From the NCBI RefSeq assembly GCF_001039355.2, contig NW_019775621.1:41003-105002 (forward strand): a DNA stretch of 64,000 nt, in the 5' to 3' direction. The notes under the pieces were generated by a model, which worked only from the letters and a program-made list of their open reading frames with translations, had not been told where the DNA came from and made no database searches. Source of the stretch: Lingula anatina (lineage: Eukaryota > Brachiopoda > Lingulata > Lingulida > Lingulidae). Numbering within the stretch: the stretch's first letter is position 1; each line of letters starts with the position of its first letter. This document shows positions 38,062 to 51,051 of the stretch, piece by piece. The position numbers and the translations under genes are program-made.

Positions 38062-38445
38062 ATAAACTTGTTCATGTATTATGCAGTTTAATCAGGTCTG
38101 TTGTTGAATATTCTTGTCCTGTGTGGCACCTGGATTACCTGGTGTGCAGTGCAAAACAATAGAATCTATCCAGTCCAGAGCACATAGAATTATATCCCCT
38201 GAGCTCCCATAAGTTAATGCCCTAATCAAAACAAAGCTCGTTACTTTAAAAGAGCGGCACATGAAACGTGCAAATTATTCTTTGCAAAAATACAAAGCAA
38301 CAGAGACAAGCTGAATTACCTATGACATGCAAAACACAGAAAACTAAGGCATAACTAGTCAAAATTTAGTGTACCAAAAATTTAGAACCTTACATTCTAA
38401 AAACAACTTTATCCCTTTGCCTAATTAAACTTTCTGTGGTCAGGG
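38062..38445 (+). mobile_element. Decayed 3' end of a non-LTR retrotransposon (LINE)
   Basis: Reading with frameshifts, the sequence gives SLIRSVVEYSCPVWH, then IESIQSRAHRIISPELP, then TLKERHMKRA, and ends with FRTLHSKNNFIPLPN. This is the C-terminal tail pattern of L2/CR1-like LINE proteins (IRPVLEYACPVWH, IQKRALRII, LKERR, RFKNSFIP). In-frame stops and a frameshift near 38155 show it is dead. Confidence 0.7.
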
Positions 38446-38789
38446 TTTTAATTTCGAACTTGTCTTTGTCTTCTATTTTTACTCCCTTCATCAAACTTTT
38501 AAGAGGTCTGTGCTTTATTTATTTTCAAGCTCATTTTGGTCTTATTGTATATCGTTTATTTTATGTAAATATTTTAATTTGTATATTTTGTTATCCAGTC
38601 TATGTACAACTTCAACATTTTGGTTGCTGTGGTTAAATAAAATTGTTATCATTTTATTATTATGTAAATTCAAAAGCAGCAGATAACTAATATAACCAAG
38701 TCGAGAATCCAAGTCTAAACCAGTATAATTAAGGTCTACCCGTACCAAATGGAAAATAAAAAAGTAAAAATCAAAGGTATTCTGCACTT

Positions 38790-39360
38790 AATTTTTATGT
38801 ACAGACACAGATGTGTCTGTACATATAGCCGTCACCTGCGTCTGTCGTCGCCGTTGCTGTTGCCGTTGCCGTTGCCGTGCACTTTTACCGTAAACACGAT
38901 AAGTGGAAAACGGTTTTACGTTTTGGCTTGAAACTTACAGAACTGATGAGTATTCATAATGATCAGGTCAAGTTCGAAAATCAGCGTGATCGGGTCATTT
39001 TTATGGAAGTTATGCTATTTTTTCACTTTTTTCAGCATATATGCAACCCTGATAACACAATAAATGAAAAACTGCTTTACTTTTTGGCTTGAAACTTATA
39101 GAACTGCTGAATATTCATATTATGCAGGTCAAGTTTGAAAATCAGCATGATCGAGCCACTTTTATGGAAGTTATGCTGTTTTTTCATTTTTTTCAGCATA
39201 TATGCAACACTGATAACACAATATAAGAAAAACAGATAGGCCAATTGTCATTGTACTCACAGGAGTGGTCAATCTTACTAAAACACAGGTTGAGTTTGAA
39301 AATCAGCAAAATCAGGCTATTATTTTAGAAGTTATGCTTTTTTTTTTCACATTTCCTCAG
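38790..39360. mobile_element. GTCGCCG-type dispersed element, copy 2, with ~162-bp tandem units
   Basis: The head reads TTTTTATGTACAGACACA, a short inverted repeat (GTACAGACACA..TGTGTCTGTAC) and GTCGCCGTTGCTGTTGCCG. Two and a half units of about 162 bp follow, starting near 38902, 39063 and 39230. They share GGCTTGAAACTTA.AGAACTG, TTCATATT-type spacers, GAAAATCAGC and GAAGTTATGC. Confidence 0.7.
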
Positions 39361-39739
39361 ATTCAATTCTTAGGCATGTTAATAGTCTCATTATTGAACT
39401 AATAAGATACGTAAAAGTGTTTGTTTGACATTTCCTGCATCTTTACAACATTGTCAGTTGATTATGTAAAAATGATGGTAAACTTAATATTGTATATTGT
39501 GTAATGTGTCAAAAATGAAAATAAACATATCATTGCAGTTTGTCAGATTCAATCATCCACTATGTTCAGAATCTCAAAATGGAGGAAATTGGACATTTAA
39601 CACTGTTCTATTGATATTTTTCCCATCTCATCAATTTTCTTAGTTGGTCATATAAAAATGGCAGTAAACTATTAATTTTGTTTTATGTTAAAAAGTGTTA
39701 AAAATGGAAATAAACCCATTTCAGAACAGTGCTGTCTTG

Positions 39740-40910
39740 TTTGCATTTTGGCATTTTCAAGATGTGACTTTGAAGTTCCATGGTCCTGAAGACCTTTGCT
39801 AGTCACATTTTCTGAATATCCATGATACTAATATTTTATTATTAAAAATTGATGGTCATTATGCTGTTAAACATTATGTAATATTGCATCAAAATTTGAA
39901 GAAACACCTATTTTGGGCACTGCTCCCATGATGACCATTTAAGGAAAATCACGTCACTTACTGTTCTCAAACTTACAGGAAAGAAACATGGGACTAAAAT
40001 ATAGCTTCAATAGGCAATGCAGTCTGTTTGGTAAATTTTTCTAACAATTAAACAGTTTTTTGTGAAAATTTTTGTGAAGACCCATGCTAGTCACATTTTC
40101 TGAATATCCATTATACATTTTATTATTAAAAATTGATGGTCATTATGCTGTTAACCATTATGTAATGTTGCATCAAAATAGAAGAAAACAATTTTTGGTG
40201 CTGCTGCCATGATGACCATTATGGGAAAACCATGTTACTTATGACTGTCAAACTTTCAAAAAAGAAACACAGGACTAAAATGCAGCATGAGTTGGAAAAG
40301 CAGTCTAATTGACTTCTTTTTCTGGAAGTTTTAGTGAAATATTCATTATTATCTTTTTGGCATATTCATTGTGGGACTCGGAACTCCCATGGACATAAAG
40401 CCGAATGGTAATCAAATTTTGTACATGTCCTTGCTATTTATAGTCAATAATAAAAAATTGGTGATAATTATTCTATAATTTATTATGTAATGTTACATCA
40501 AAATTGACAAAAATCTTTTTGCACTGCTACTGCAAATATTATAAAAAGAAAACTGTGTTACTTATTATTATTTTTAACATACAAGTATGATTTTTAGGAT
40601 TGGCATGCAGTTCAAATTAGAAAGCCAGGTCAATTCTTTTATTATTGAATTTATGCAATTTTGTGTGAAATTTTCATTTTTCTCATTCTGACACTTTCTA
40701 AGTATAAACTTGAACTCTGATGGGCCTGAAGCCTTATGCTTTTACTTTCGTCGGTGTTACCTGTTGTGCATAATTAAAATTTGATGTTGACTGTGCAGTA
40801 AAACATAATGTATTATTGCATCAGAATTGGTAGTCTCCTATTTTGTGCATTATTGTTTTGTGCTTTTCTTAAGATGTGACTTATGGGCCTGAAAGACCTT
40901 TGAGAGGGTC
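39740..40910. repeat. Diverged ~290-bp tandem repeat array
   Basis: AGTCACATTTTCTGAATATC recurs at 39801 and 40089, and TTATTATTAAAAATTGATGG with a following TATGCTGTTAA recurs at the same spacing. More diverged units follow near 40390 and 40720. No coding potential is seen. Confidence 0.75.
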
Positions 40911-41091
40911 AGTCTGTTAATATCCCTTGGGTATCACTTAGCTAATTTCTGAGTTATAAAGTCATTTGCCTAATTGATAGGCCATTAAATGAAATTACAT
41001 AAAGCACACTTGTTGATATTTCCTTGTAAACTCCCAAAAGTTAAGCTCTCTGCTAGATTAATAATAAGGAAGCAGTGATAATTATGCAGGT

Positions 41092-41095
<4 letters not shown>

Positions 41096-41138
<43 letters not shown>
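41096..41138. repeat. (TA)n microsatellite
   Basis: About 43 bp of TA dinucleotide. Confidence 0.95.
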
Positions 41139-41146
<8 letters not shown>

Positions 41147-41192
41147 ATGGAAGATTAAAAGTTTGAATAGCAGCTTCATTGGAATTATATTT

Positions 41193-41399
41193 ACCTCAGG
41201 CTCTGCCAAGGAGGTTATATTTTCACCCCTGTTTGTCTGTCATCAACATAACTCAAAAAGTTATGGACCGATTTTGCTGAAATTTTCAGGAACTGTCAGA
41301 ATTGGGCCAAAGAAGATAATGATTAGTTTTTAGTGGTGGTCTGGCTCATAATTAATCAATAATCAATAATAATCAACAATTGCTGCCTTGGCAGAGGTC
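41193..41399. mobile_element. CCTCYGCCAAGG-ended MITE, copy 1
   Basis: The left end contains CTGCCAAGGAGGTTAT and the right end CTGCCTTGGCAGAGGT, forming terminal inverted repeats. Inside are CATCAACATAACTCAAAAAG and GAAATTTTCAGGAACTGTCA. The same element occurs at 59212-59470. Confidence 0.85.
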
Positions 41400-41656
41400 T
41401 GCACTCTCGGTGGTTTTCTAGTTTTTTTATGTTTTCCTTTACAATTTTTTCTCAAATACTTGCATTTGTGACTTTTCAACTCTCATCCGCTCGAGGCTCT
41501 GCATATTTTCTGTATTTCCACATAAGCAATTGTATTGTTTTTTATGTCTTTAAACATTATATAATATTATTTTATGCACTATCTTCATTTTTCAAATATT
41601 GAGACTTTCATCATGTGACTTTGGTCTCTCATGGTCCTCAAGCTGTAATCTTATTG

Positions 41657-41824
41657 AAGGGGTGGATTGAGACCATCTTCTGGGTCTTCCGGAAGACGGT
41701 CAGGTTATTAAGTTTATATTGACTGGTATCTATTTTTTTCTGTTGGAAGACCATCAAAATGGAGGATGGATGTACATAGATACTTTGGAATGCTGTCAGA
41801 AAATATCTCTGGGTTTGCTCCTGT
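41657..41824. mobile_element. Short interspersed element, family Y copy 2
   Basis: Inverted relative to 14799-14970, sharing TCTTCTGGGTCTTCC, GGAAGACGGTCA and ATGGAGGATG. It is a diverged copy. Confidence 0.7.
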
Positions 41825-42393
41825 TATTGACCATGTTACCTGTTGTGCATGATTAAAATTCAGTGTTGACTGACAGTGCTATTATAAGCATTATTTATTA
41901 TTGCATCAAAATTGACAATATGACCTATTTTGCATCTTTATTTTCTGTTTTCTGTCTGTACATTTGACAGCTTTGCTGCCTTGTTGTGATATTGAAATAT
42001 CATTTTTCTTAGAGAAAAAAAAATATTTGCTCCTACCAATGAATCACTGCTTGGCCCGTCCCTGCACATGGATTCAATATTAAATAGAATTAAGAAGGAT
42101 TTATATCAGTCTGGCATTTAAAAATGAAATATCAAGCACTTTTTTTGACGTCTATGTCCGCATTGGAAGGACATTGAACAGTATTATACGGCACATATGT
42201 TATTAACCGAAGGGTGCAAGCCTGAGCAACCTGTTATTACGTTCACTGTTTTTAAACGAGCAACATTTTTTTTTTTGGGGGGGGGGGGGGTTGAGACAGA
42301 AGCAACAGAGGAATGCCACAAAATCAGCAAATTTTTGTTATAGCTAACTGAAAAGATTTAATGTAATCTTTTTTTATTTATTCATTCAGCCAT

Positions 42394-42640
42394 TCATTCA
42401 TTTAGTATCTGAAATATTGCCTTTATCATTGTCGTGACTCGGTTTATGCATGGCATCTCCACATTATTGCGGACAGCATTGCAGAAGTCTGCGAGGCTGC
42501 ATGACGTCGGCCCACCAGTCCACCAATTTTCATGTCTAATTAGTTGACCATCAAGACAGTTTGTAACAGAGAGAAATTTACTATTATCAAACATGGTTTG
42601 TACCGGTAATCTGTGCACTAAATATTAAAAAAAACGTGCC
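42394..42640 (-). other. Unassigned open exon-like segment related to 56.4 kb
   Basis: After TTTTTTTTAATATTTAG, a good acceptor, the - strand is open for about 74 codons from 42618, including NWWTGGPTSCSLADFCNA and MPCINRVTTMIK, to a stop at 42394. About 80 bp around its start matches 56412-56490 on the + strand (GAGGTGCAAATG, CACAGGCACG, TTATTTAGTGCAC-type, ATGTTTGATAATAGT). It may be a paralogous exon or a shared repeat. I do not recognise the protein. Confidence 0.3.
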
Positions 42641-42855
42641 TGTGACATTTGCACCTCTATATTGTGTTTGGATGCGCAGAAAGGGGTGGTGGAGGGTGAC
42701 CTGTCCACTTGGCTAAGTTAATGTATACTTTTGAATAAGTCAGTGAAATAATGAGTCGCGGACTGAGGCCCTAGTCAGTCGGTATTCAATCTTTAATACG
42801 CATGTATCATCCACGTGTTACTTCCCCTCCACCGTGCCTTCCTCCTGAACGGTTA

Positions 42856-42918
42856 CCCCCCCCCCCCACACACACACACACACACACACCACCACCACCA
42901 CCACCACCAACCACCACT
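42856..42918. repeat. Poly-C, (CA)n and (CCA)n compound microsatellite
   Basis: Twelve C residues, then CA dinucleotides, then CCA/ACC trinucleotides. Confidence 0.95.
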
Positions 42919-42999
42919 TGCCATGTGTAAGTGACGGTCGAGCGACCATAATTCTCATTTGATATCTTGATATCAATTCAAATTCTGTTATGTACTTAC

Positions 43000-43100
43000 A
43001 CATTAAATTTCCATGATGTCTTTGGGCTGACACGACCGAACTCTTCCCATTTTCCTGTATCGTGCAAATACACCATCTTTGTGTTCTCGCCATACTCATG
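43000..43100 (-). CDS. Candidate internal exon of an unrecognised gene
   Basis: On the - strand a pyrimidine-rich tract and acceptor CTCTAAAG|CATGAG (43100) lead into HEYGENTKMVYLHDTGKW and EEFGRVSPKTSWKFNV, ending at donor AATGT|GTAAGTAC (43000). The frame stays open upstream past 43180. Balanced amino-acid composition, ordinary codons and strong splice sites look like real coding sequence. I do not recognise the family and found no in-phase partner exon, so this is partial. Confidence 0.4.
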
Positions 43101-46100
43101 CTTTAGAGTCGGTGGAAATGAAAACATGCATTTGAACACATGCACTTGAACACAAGTCGTCAAATTGCCAAAATCAGCTCCGGGCCAAATCTTGCAGATG
43201 AACAGGGTATGTTCACTTTACTTAGATTGAGTCAAACAATTGTAATTAAAAGTAAGAATTGACTGCTGACCAAGGAAGATTACCATTTTGTATCAGCAGA
43301 GAGGAATACAGGTGGCACAGCGGAGAGAAAACCGCCAGGTGATCAGTTTTGCCCTATGCACCTCGTCAAACCAGTGGGACAGATGCCCACGTTGAAGGAT
43401 CGGTGCCGAATTACAATGTTTTACAAGCGCGCTTAATTGCGAGAGGGAGGAGTGTCGCGTAAATACAGCTGGATTCTTTGTCAATAGTTTTGGCATAACT
43501 ATTTAAATGTTAAAGGTATCCTGTTTTGGACTTTCCCGCCTTATCGAATTTTGATCGAAACAAAATGGAACAGAGAGTCTCCAAGTCGGAGCTTCGTGAT
43601 TTAATTTTTGCTTGAGACACATTAAGCTGTTAACATTATAACAGTGGGCGTGGTGATATCAGTTTGAAATTGTCGAGATGTGCGTTAACTTCTCAATATT
43701 TTGAGTAAAGCTCAAAATTATGGTTTAATGAAAATGTAGAAGTAAGCACCCTAAAAGTGAAACAAAAATGTCATCCGGCTTATCCCATATTGTTTCTCGT
43801 CTGAAACCAGTTTGCATCCATATGCAAAATTTTTCTCAGGGCTGGTTACTGGTCATCGACTTGCAACTGGCAAACCTCATTGGTGATAATAATTTTAACT
43901 CTCAAGGGATTATATTCGGTATAATGACTGCAGTTTTCTAAAAATAGTACGTATAGCCGTGTGAATATTTTAGAATGATTGTTCGTACCGACAGAAAAAC
44001 TAGCATTTGCAAATCCTATCTGCAAATATAAAACAGTAAACCAGTATATTTTACTCTAATATATAATGCACATCGATGGAAATGGTTTATCTGTGAGTTA
44101 TACGTATAAGTGAGAGGCACGCCCCGACTCCCATCCTTAGATCTGCTATTGAATAAGTGGTCACATGATTTATATATTTAGCGTTACGTCTTGGAATACC
44201 GTGTCCCGAGCGTTGATATTTTACAATGAAAGTAATCCTACATTTTAAAGATTAACGAACAATTTCTCAAATTAAAATTGAAATTCAACAACTGTTCAGA
44301 GGGATCTTCTATTTGGATCAGTGGATGAGGAAAAAAGTGCAAATAGACGTGCATTTTTAAATTTAACAATATTTTTAATTAAGTAAAATGAAAGGTAACA
44401 AATTCGTGCATTTTGGCCAACGGCTTGTCACATCTAGCACATTTCCATCCATTCTGTGGTAGACATCACAATCATGTTGAGACAGGACAGGCGCCTGATT
44501 ATTACTACAGATGAAAAGTACGTACTACGTAGTGGTCAAATACAGTGACTTATTTCAAAATCATATAGAATAATATTTTAGCTAATATCGTTACTGGAAG
44601 ATGAGCAGCAAAAGCGGAAATGCGTGGATACTTGAAACCCTTTAGTAAGACTTCATTAATGATCATCATCAGAACGCAATAAACACTGTACATGTATGTA
44701 AAAAGAGAATTCCTTTTTTCCTTCTCCCACTAATATTAATACTTCAGTGGCTTTCTTCGGCCTTTTTTCTCTTCGACCGCTATAGTATCATCTCAGTGTT
44801 TACTGAGATTGACCTTTGTTGTTTGTAACTGTCAGATAAACTGTAGGTTATTTTAACTGCTGTCTTTTTAAAGCGTAGATTACTACGAAAGTACAATAAA
44901 ACTGAAAGGCACAGCATAATTCCATGGTAAATATTGGTATATTGTTTTCAACTGAATATAATTCAGAATGGAATTTGAACAAAACTTCGTTAAGAGAGGA
45001 CATAACCCTTTCAATATCACTTGCAGACTTGGTTCAACTTAAAACCAATGGACATTGGTGCAAACTGAAATAATAATAATAACAATTTGTGTAAAAATGC
45101 TTTATCGTATTAAGTATGAAATATCTTCATGCCATTTTGTACTGTAGCTTGTTGAATTACGCAGAGGTGCGCAGTGTAAGGTTTTTCCATAAAAATCTCA
45201 TACTTGACGAATTTTCCTGGTGTAAATGGTATTTTTTAACAACCTTTGATTCTCCCTATTCTGACACTCGCCACAACTTTGCAAAAATTGGGGATAATTA
45301 AACCATGGCCAGTGGTTGACACACGCATGCAGGTTTTGATAATTATACAATATTATATGTGGTGACTTGTAGGCCCATGAGACCGGGTGATTTGTATACT
45401 GATACATGTCACGTTAATAAATGAATAAATAAATGCCTGAGAGAATATGCGGTACTTGCACCAACGTTTATTTATGATTGTGAAGAAGGCTAAAATATTT
45501 TGCATTCAGATTTAATGTTTCTCTTGGCATTTCGTGGCCTAAATAATAACTCTTTAACTGTTTGCCATTCTGCCGACTGCCGTAGAGAAGATGTATTTCT
45601 TTTTCCTCCAGATGGCTCTATAGCACGCTGAGGTTGGTCAAACATACATGAAAACTGCTCAGATAAAAATTTGCATTCGACCATAGTCAGTGACATTCAT
45701 ATCGTCTTTTCGTTTAGGGTGGATAAGGGCATAGGATTAATTTTATCAATGTTGTGTTTTGAAATATATCTAAACAGATTGGTCCTTTGAATTTTTATTG
45801 CAGTAAATTGTAAATGAATGGTTCAACTAGCAGGTAATTTTGAGTATTGATTAAAACCGCACCCAATGCACCCTGCCTCCTCCCCCATGCATCGAATTGA
45901 TCGCGCACTCTAGAAAGAGATGTCATTTCTTCATCAGTTCTGAGTGACCAGGAAGTGGATGCGAGGCGGTCCAGATACTAAGTATACGAATATATCAGTT
46001 TTAACCGATTTAGTACATCGTTGTAAGATATTAATGTTAGGTATTTGATGATAACTTATTTGTGTTTTATTTTTTATGTCTAAATGCGTAAAGCTGTTTT

Positions 46101-46885
46101 TTCGTAATGCCCCGAGCATTCCTGTTTTGCGTCCTCAATATTTCCTTCAGCCTTTCTCATCCTATTAAAACGATAAAAATGTAATTGAACTTCATGTTTA
46201 CTATTTTGAAAGTAGACATACTAGTGGTAGTAAAACGTTAACGTAAATTAAGTTTTAGCTATCAACATGTGAATATTTAGTGAGTATTTGTTAAGTATTA
46301 TACAATGTACTTTCTTTTCCGAATTAAAATGTAATTATAAGTATACATGTTTTACGTCATAAAGTTGCTACATATCAAAACGTTAAAATATTTGAGGTAA
46401 GATATAGGAGAATTTCGAGAAACGGATTTTGCTATGTTACCCCAAATCTCAAAAATGGCGTCATAGGTTAAATGTCATTCATTTAAAAGCAAAGGAATTA
46501 GACGGTGACCACAGAATACGTGCTATCCGAAATGTGAGCGTAAAGGCAATTATTTACGAGTTTATTCTAGTCCTGTCTATGTGTATGTATAATATTAAAA
46601 AGCATAGTCTGGGCCTGTTATAACGCATTCCACTGCGTCTCACTAAGGTTTACAATAAATATAAATTCGTTTTCGAGTTTTGCATTTCACTCTTATGTCA
46701 TCACGAGTGAAACTTGCTAGTGTCTGTCTTCTAGGGACCCTAGAACCGAATTTTCCTGTGTATGGATTGTATTTCCTTGGTGATTAAGGGGAAAGTGTTT
46801 TTCTATTTTTAGAGGATTAAATGTTTGCAACATATCAGTAAGAATCTTACGCTCACTGTGTGTCTTAAACGTTGGTTTTACTTTA
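43101..46885. other. AT-rich stretch, no supported gene
   Basis: Only short open frames occur on both strands, none with recognisable motifs. A - strand frame at 43293-43496 is the only one with a near-normal composition, but it lacks clear splice sites. Confidence 0.4.
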
Positions 46886-48009
46886 GTGCTCGGAAAAAAA
46901 ATTAGAAATTTCTCTCTCCAGTCAACTTCATTCTTTCCACCAAGTCGCCTAGTTAAGTCAATTTGCTCGCATGTAAGAACTAGTTATGCTTGGAAAGTTA
47001 CAAAAGTTGGTATTGACAATGACTGTAGCTTATATAACGTATTATTTCTGTCTCTCGACAAATATCACATTGTAATTAACGTACGAGTTGTACATACTTT
47101 TGTAAATCTTTTCTTATGTAATAGTATTTTTGACATTTCATTTCCCCGTTCAGTGTATCATATGTTATTCACATCGTTATGTTATGTGATTATGCCAAAT
47201 CCTGGTTGGACAATGAAAATTGATTTAGAAACGATTTTTGATTATTTTGGAAAAACACGTGTACTAAGAGCGTGCGCCTATTTCCTTCCCAACATTAACC
47301 ACCACTTTCCATCGTCGCATCAAAAGTTGCTGAATTTTTCCTTAATACTTACGGTTATACAGAGAGAAAATAACATTGCCAAATGTTGGAGATTTCTATG
47401 AGGCAAAATTCTGAAATTCTGGTCAATTTGGAGTGTTTTGGGAGTTGATTATGCGAGTCCAGACTAATCTTTTTCTATTTTCTTGTGATGGTGTTGGTGG
47501 GAGGAATACAAAAACTGGCGCTGTTTTTTATATAAAAAGGGAAACGTTAAAATGACTTTCTGAAATATTTTGCTTAAATTAAGATCACATGCAAATATAA
47601 TACTAGTAGTTACGTTGTTAGGTGATAATTTTATTCTCCAAATCAAATAAATAGATTAAAATTGTTGTCCTTTTGAGTGAGTCCTGATGCAGACATCATT
47701 AACCTTGTCTAACGTGTTATATTTGAACATTCTAAACTTGAAAATATTGTTTCAACAATGTAAATTTACAGGTAGATGCTTAAAAGATAAATGAATATAT
47801 ACATTAATGGAAATTTGCTTGTTCTGAATAAACAATTTCCAATGATGCAAATGTCGTTGCATTTTCATTGTCTCCGTGGTACCCCACTGGCTGTGGTTCG
47901 TTTTCTGGCTCGGATACTTAAAAATCATTGAATGCATTTCAAGAAGAATTTTTCAAAATTTTCCTCTGGTTACTATAAGAAGAAAGTCTACCGGGGGAGG
48001 GTGGGTGGG

Positions 48010-48197
48010 AACAGTTAGAGGAGTAGGTAACGCGCTTGCCTCCAAGTCAACAGGTCCCTAGTTCGAATACTGGCTCTCCTGGGTCCCAGCAAATTACCTT
48101 TTGCAAAAATAAACTTAAATCAGCAATTATGTTGTTACTACAAGAGAGGCAATACACACAAACGGAAGGAAGTAGAGTTAGCTCAATCGGTAAAACG

Positions 48198-48228
<31 letters not shown>

Positions 48229-48230
48229 AG
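48010..48230. mobile_element. tRNA-derived SINE remnants
   Basis: GGAGTAGGTAACGCGC resembles a Pol III A box, and AGTTCGAATAC (48059-48069) a B box at normal spacing. At 48174-48198, GAGTTAGCTCAATCGGTAAA is the 5' part of another tRNA-like sequence, followed directly by a run of about 32 T. Neither folds as an intact tRNA, so these are SINE remnants rather than tRNA genes. Confidence 0.6.
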
Positions 48231-51051
48231 GACCGAAGACTCACAATTGAGAGTACAATGGAAAAAAATTAATTTTGCATATCTAAAAACAAAGTACAAC
48301 AAATGTATACGTTTATTACTGTCTAAACAAATATAGAGTAATACATCACAGAGTTAATAAAAACTAGAAATTACAATTTTGCTTTACATTAACAGCAGTT
48401 TCTATAACCGTACAACGCAATATATGTAAAACCACAATGCAAACACAAACAAGTCCCAACGTCTCTAGCTGAAGTGTGTCGGAGATTCTATACATTTTGA
48501 AAATCGCTGCAAAAACGACTCATCCTCTCGACTAAAAAGGCTGGGATGCCACGCTGAACATTGCATTGTACAGAACAGAATATTTAGATATTTCTGATCA
48601 GAACTGATAGACATTTTGGAAGATTTATAATATTTCACTTTGCAACTTTTGTTCAAAGCTGACCTTGGTGTATTTGGCGTATAACTAACTGCAAATTTCA
48701 CCGAGAACAAATGCAGTGATGTGAGCCATATCAAAATTTCAAAATGCATTTATATTAATCTCATGATGCGTTACCTCGCACGCGCACACGCCCTGTTCTA
48801 CATCTTGGTGCAGATTCTCGCGCACAAAACCAGTGGTAGCAAAAATAATTCCTTTTTTATAAGTTTCGTGGTTGTTCTGCTCATCAATAAATGTTTCTAA
48901 TAACTTAGATCATACTGTTTTTTTTTTTTCATTAAACCTTAAAGCTTAAATAGATGGCACAATTTTAGTGACAACTTCTATTTGAACAGCGTGCTAATCA
49001 TGAACAGGAACGGCATAAAAATAAGTCAGTTTACAAGCTTATCCCAGCCATAGCAATCACTGAGAATTGTATGCAAACAAAAATGAAAAGATTGCACAAA
49101 TATAATTTACATTACATAACGTAACACATTCATTCAGAAATACTAAAAACCTCAACTCTGTTCTCTGATGTTCAGTGATATTAACAAACACCCAGTAAAA
49201 TGACCCAATAGGGCTTGCGGGACTGGTATCTAATCAGACCTTTTCCTCTCCTGACCGAAGATACAATAAAATTAACAAAGCACTCGGTAGTCCAACTTTA
49301 AATAGCAGACTGGCCTACAAAATGTTGGTCCATCTTTTTACTAAAAAAAACTTCAAATAACAAAGTATTATCATTTGTATTATATGACAGAGAGTCAATT
49401 TGCATATTTATAGATAACAAATGTTTCGAATAAAGTAATTTTGCGATTATTAGGTAAATTCTCAAATAACTAACCAAGCGAAAAGAACCGCTAAAAGTAG
49501 TGTGTTTCAAATATTAGAGGACATATTCATATAATTTTTCTAAAACTTCTCTGTAACTTAATTGCGTATTTAATTGTTTCATAATTTATTTGGGCAAGGT
49601 TAACTTATGTTGACGGTTCTTCATGTTTCAGTTAAGAAAACTCATTAACCCCTCCCACCCCCTCGTCCCTCAAACAAGGGTTTCTCAGACGGCTGAAGTA
49701 ATTAATTGGAATTGCGCTGGAATCTTACGAAATTTAAAACGGAAAGGTTCTGATAAATACCAGTCCTACATAGATATTTTAATGCATACGGACAAAGATG
49801 TTTTTCTAGAAGAGCGGTTACATTTCCGCTTTGCCATATTGACAATAATATATATATCACTGAATACATGCATCTGACTATCTCTCAATTTTCTTGTATA
49901 AGTATTATGCGTAATGAATTTGAAATATTATTATTTCTTTTCTATTATTATTTCTAGAACGTCTACTTTACATCAAAACCAATAGCTGAATTCAATTTAA
50001 GATAATTCAAAATACATATTTCAAAACAATCTTCAAAGGCACAGCTAAGTGACTAACTGAAGATTTGTCCACAGATAATTTATAAACGTCAAACAGAAAA
50101 CGGTTATCCTGTGGATAAAGTAGTTTTCTCAACGCCAGCTACTTATTTTTGACTCTGATATTGCTATCCAGTGATTAAAAATGGCTGCTTTCCTCAGAAT
50201 AACTGTCCAGAGAATGTTAAAATGTTTAAATAAACTACCATTTTGAAGATTTATATAAAATCACCGTATATATCTTTAAGAAATTATTATAAAAATGCAT
50301 ATATGAATATCTACTATATCTATCTAATATTATACTTTTTGTGTCGGGGCAAGGTACCCATCAGTTCTCAAACCAAAACGGTAGTTTTTGGAATTCTCAT
50401 AAACAAAATAATTTCAGTGCAAAAAGTGTTTAGCTTTAGTAATGTATGTAAACAGAAATGATAGTTATTAAGTTATCATTAAGTGATGTTCAGGTAGAAT
50501 ATTGCGCTAGCACATAGGACCCAGTTTCATCAACACTGGATAACGCTATACTATGCAGGGACGGATCCAGGATTATTTGAAGGGGGTGGGGGTGGATGCA
50601 AAGCCGCCCCCCCTTTGTGTGGGGTTTGGGGCCCTTTAAAGGGCCCCAAAATATTTTGGTTTTTTAGAGGGCGAACGGTGCCATTTGGTACGGATTAGAA
50701 CTATGATTCAGCTTGTCAAAATTCTAATTTCAAGAGGGAACTAAGGGTGTGTTTTTTCCTTATAGTAGATCTTCATAGATGCATTTTTATAATAACTTTT
50801 AATAAACTACCATGAAACGTCATGGGCGGATATAGTAGTGTACTGCCACTGTACTGCAAATGTATAATACATATCCAGCGACATGCAGGGTTGACGAAGT
50901 CCATTTCTTTCTTTTTTCTGTTCAGTTGTTTCTTAATTAAAATGGTATTTGCGCTCAACAGTTCAGTTGATAAACATTTTATGCAGAGTATTACAACCCA
51001 AGCCAAATATTATGTTTCATACCAAATAACTATGTCAACCCTGCTAATAAA
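48231..51051. other. AT-rich stretch with small repeats
   Basis: No firm gene. A + strand frame after acceptor CATGTTTCAG near 49632 reads LRKLINPSHPLVPQTRVSQ and then NWNCAGILRNLKRKGSDKYQ. The NWNCAG...DILMHTDKDVFLEE pattern is faintly like the start of a LINE endonuclease, but this is weak. A short stretch near 50185 (AAAATGGCTG, then ATAACTGTCC) resembles sequence near 30010. Confidence 0.3.
50555..50760. mobile_element. MITE with GGACGGATCC end, diverged relative
   Basis: It shares GGATTATTTGAAGGGG, GGGCGAACGGTGCC and TTTGGTACGG with the elements at 23861 and 26912, but the right end is truncated. It contains the 20-bp perfect palindrome GGGGCCCTTTAAAGGGCCCC at 50628-50647. Confidence 0.7.

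Noticed and set aside
46886..47401. A 171-codon + strand open frame, the second longest single frame in the window
   Set aside because: It opens at GTG, with the first ATG only about halfway along. Composition is AT-driven (many F, I, L, N), no motif or family is recognised, and a frame of this length can arise by chance in AT-rich DNA.
48016..48085. A possible tRNA gene with A and B boxes
   Set aside because: Acceptor and anticodon stems do not pair well, and a second tRNA-like half lies nearby with a poly-T run, which fits a SINE remnant.
49623..49877. A + strand frame faintly like a LINE endonuclease start (NWNCAG...)
   Set aside because: Only a few residues fit, and the catalytic motifs expected further along are absent; kept as a remark only.
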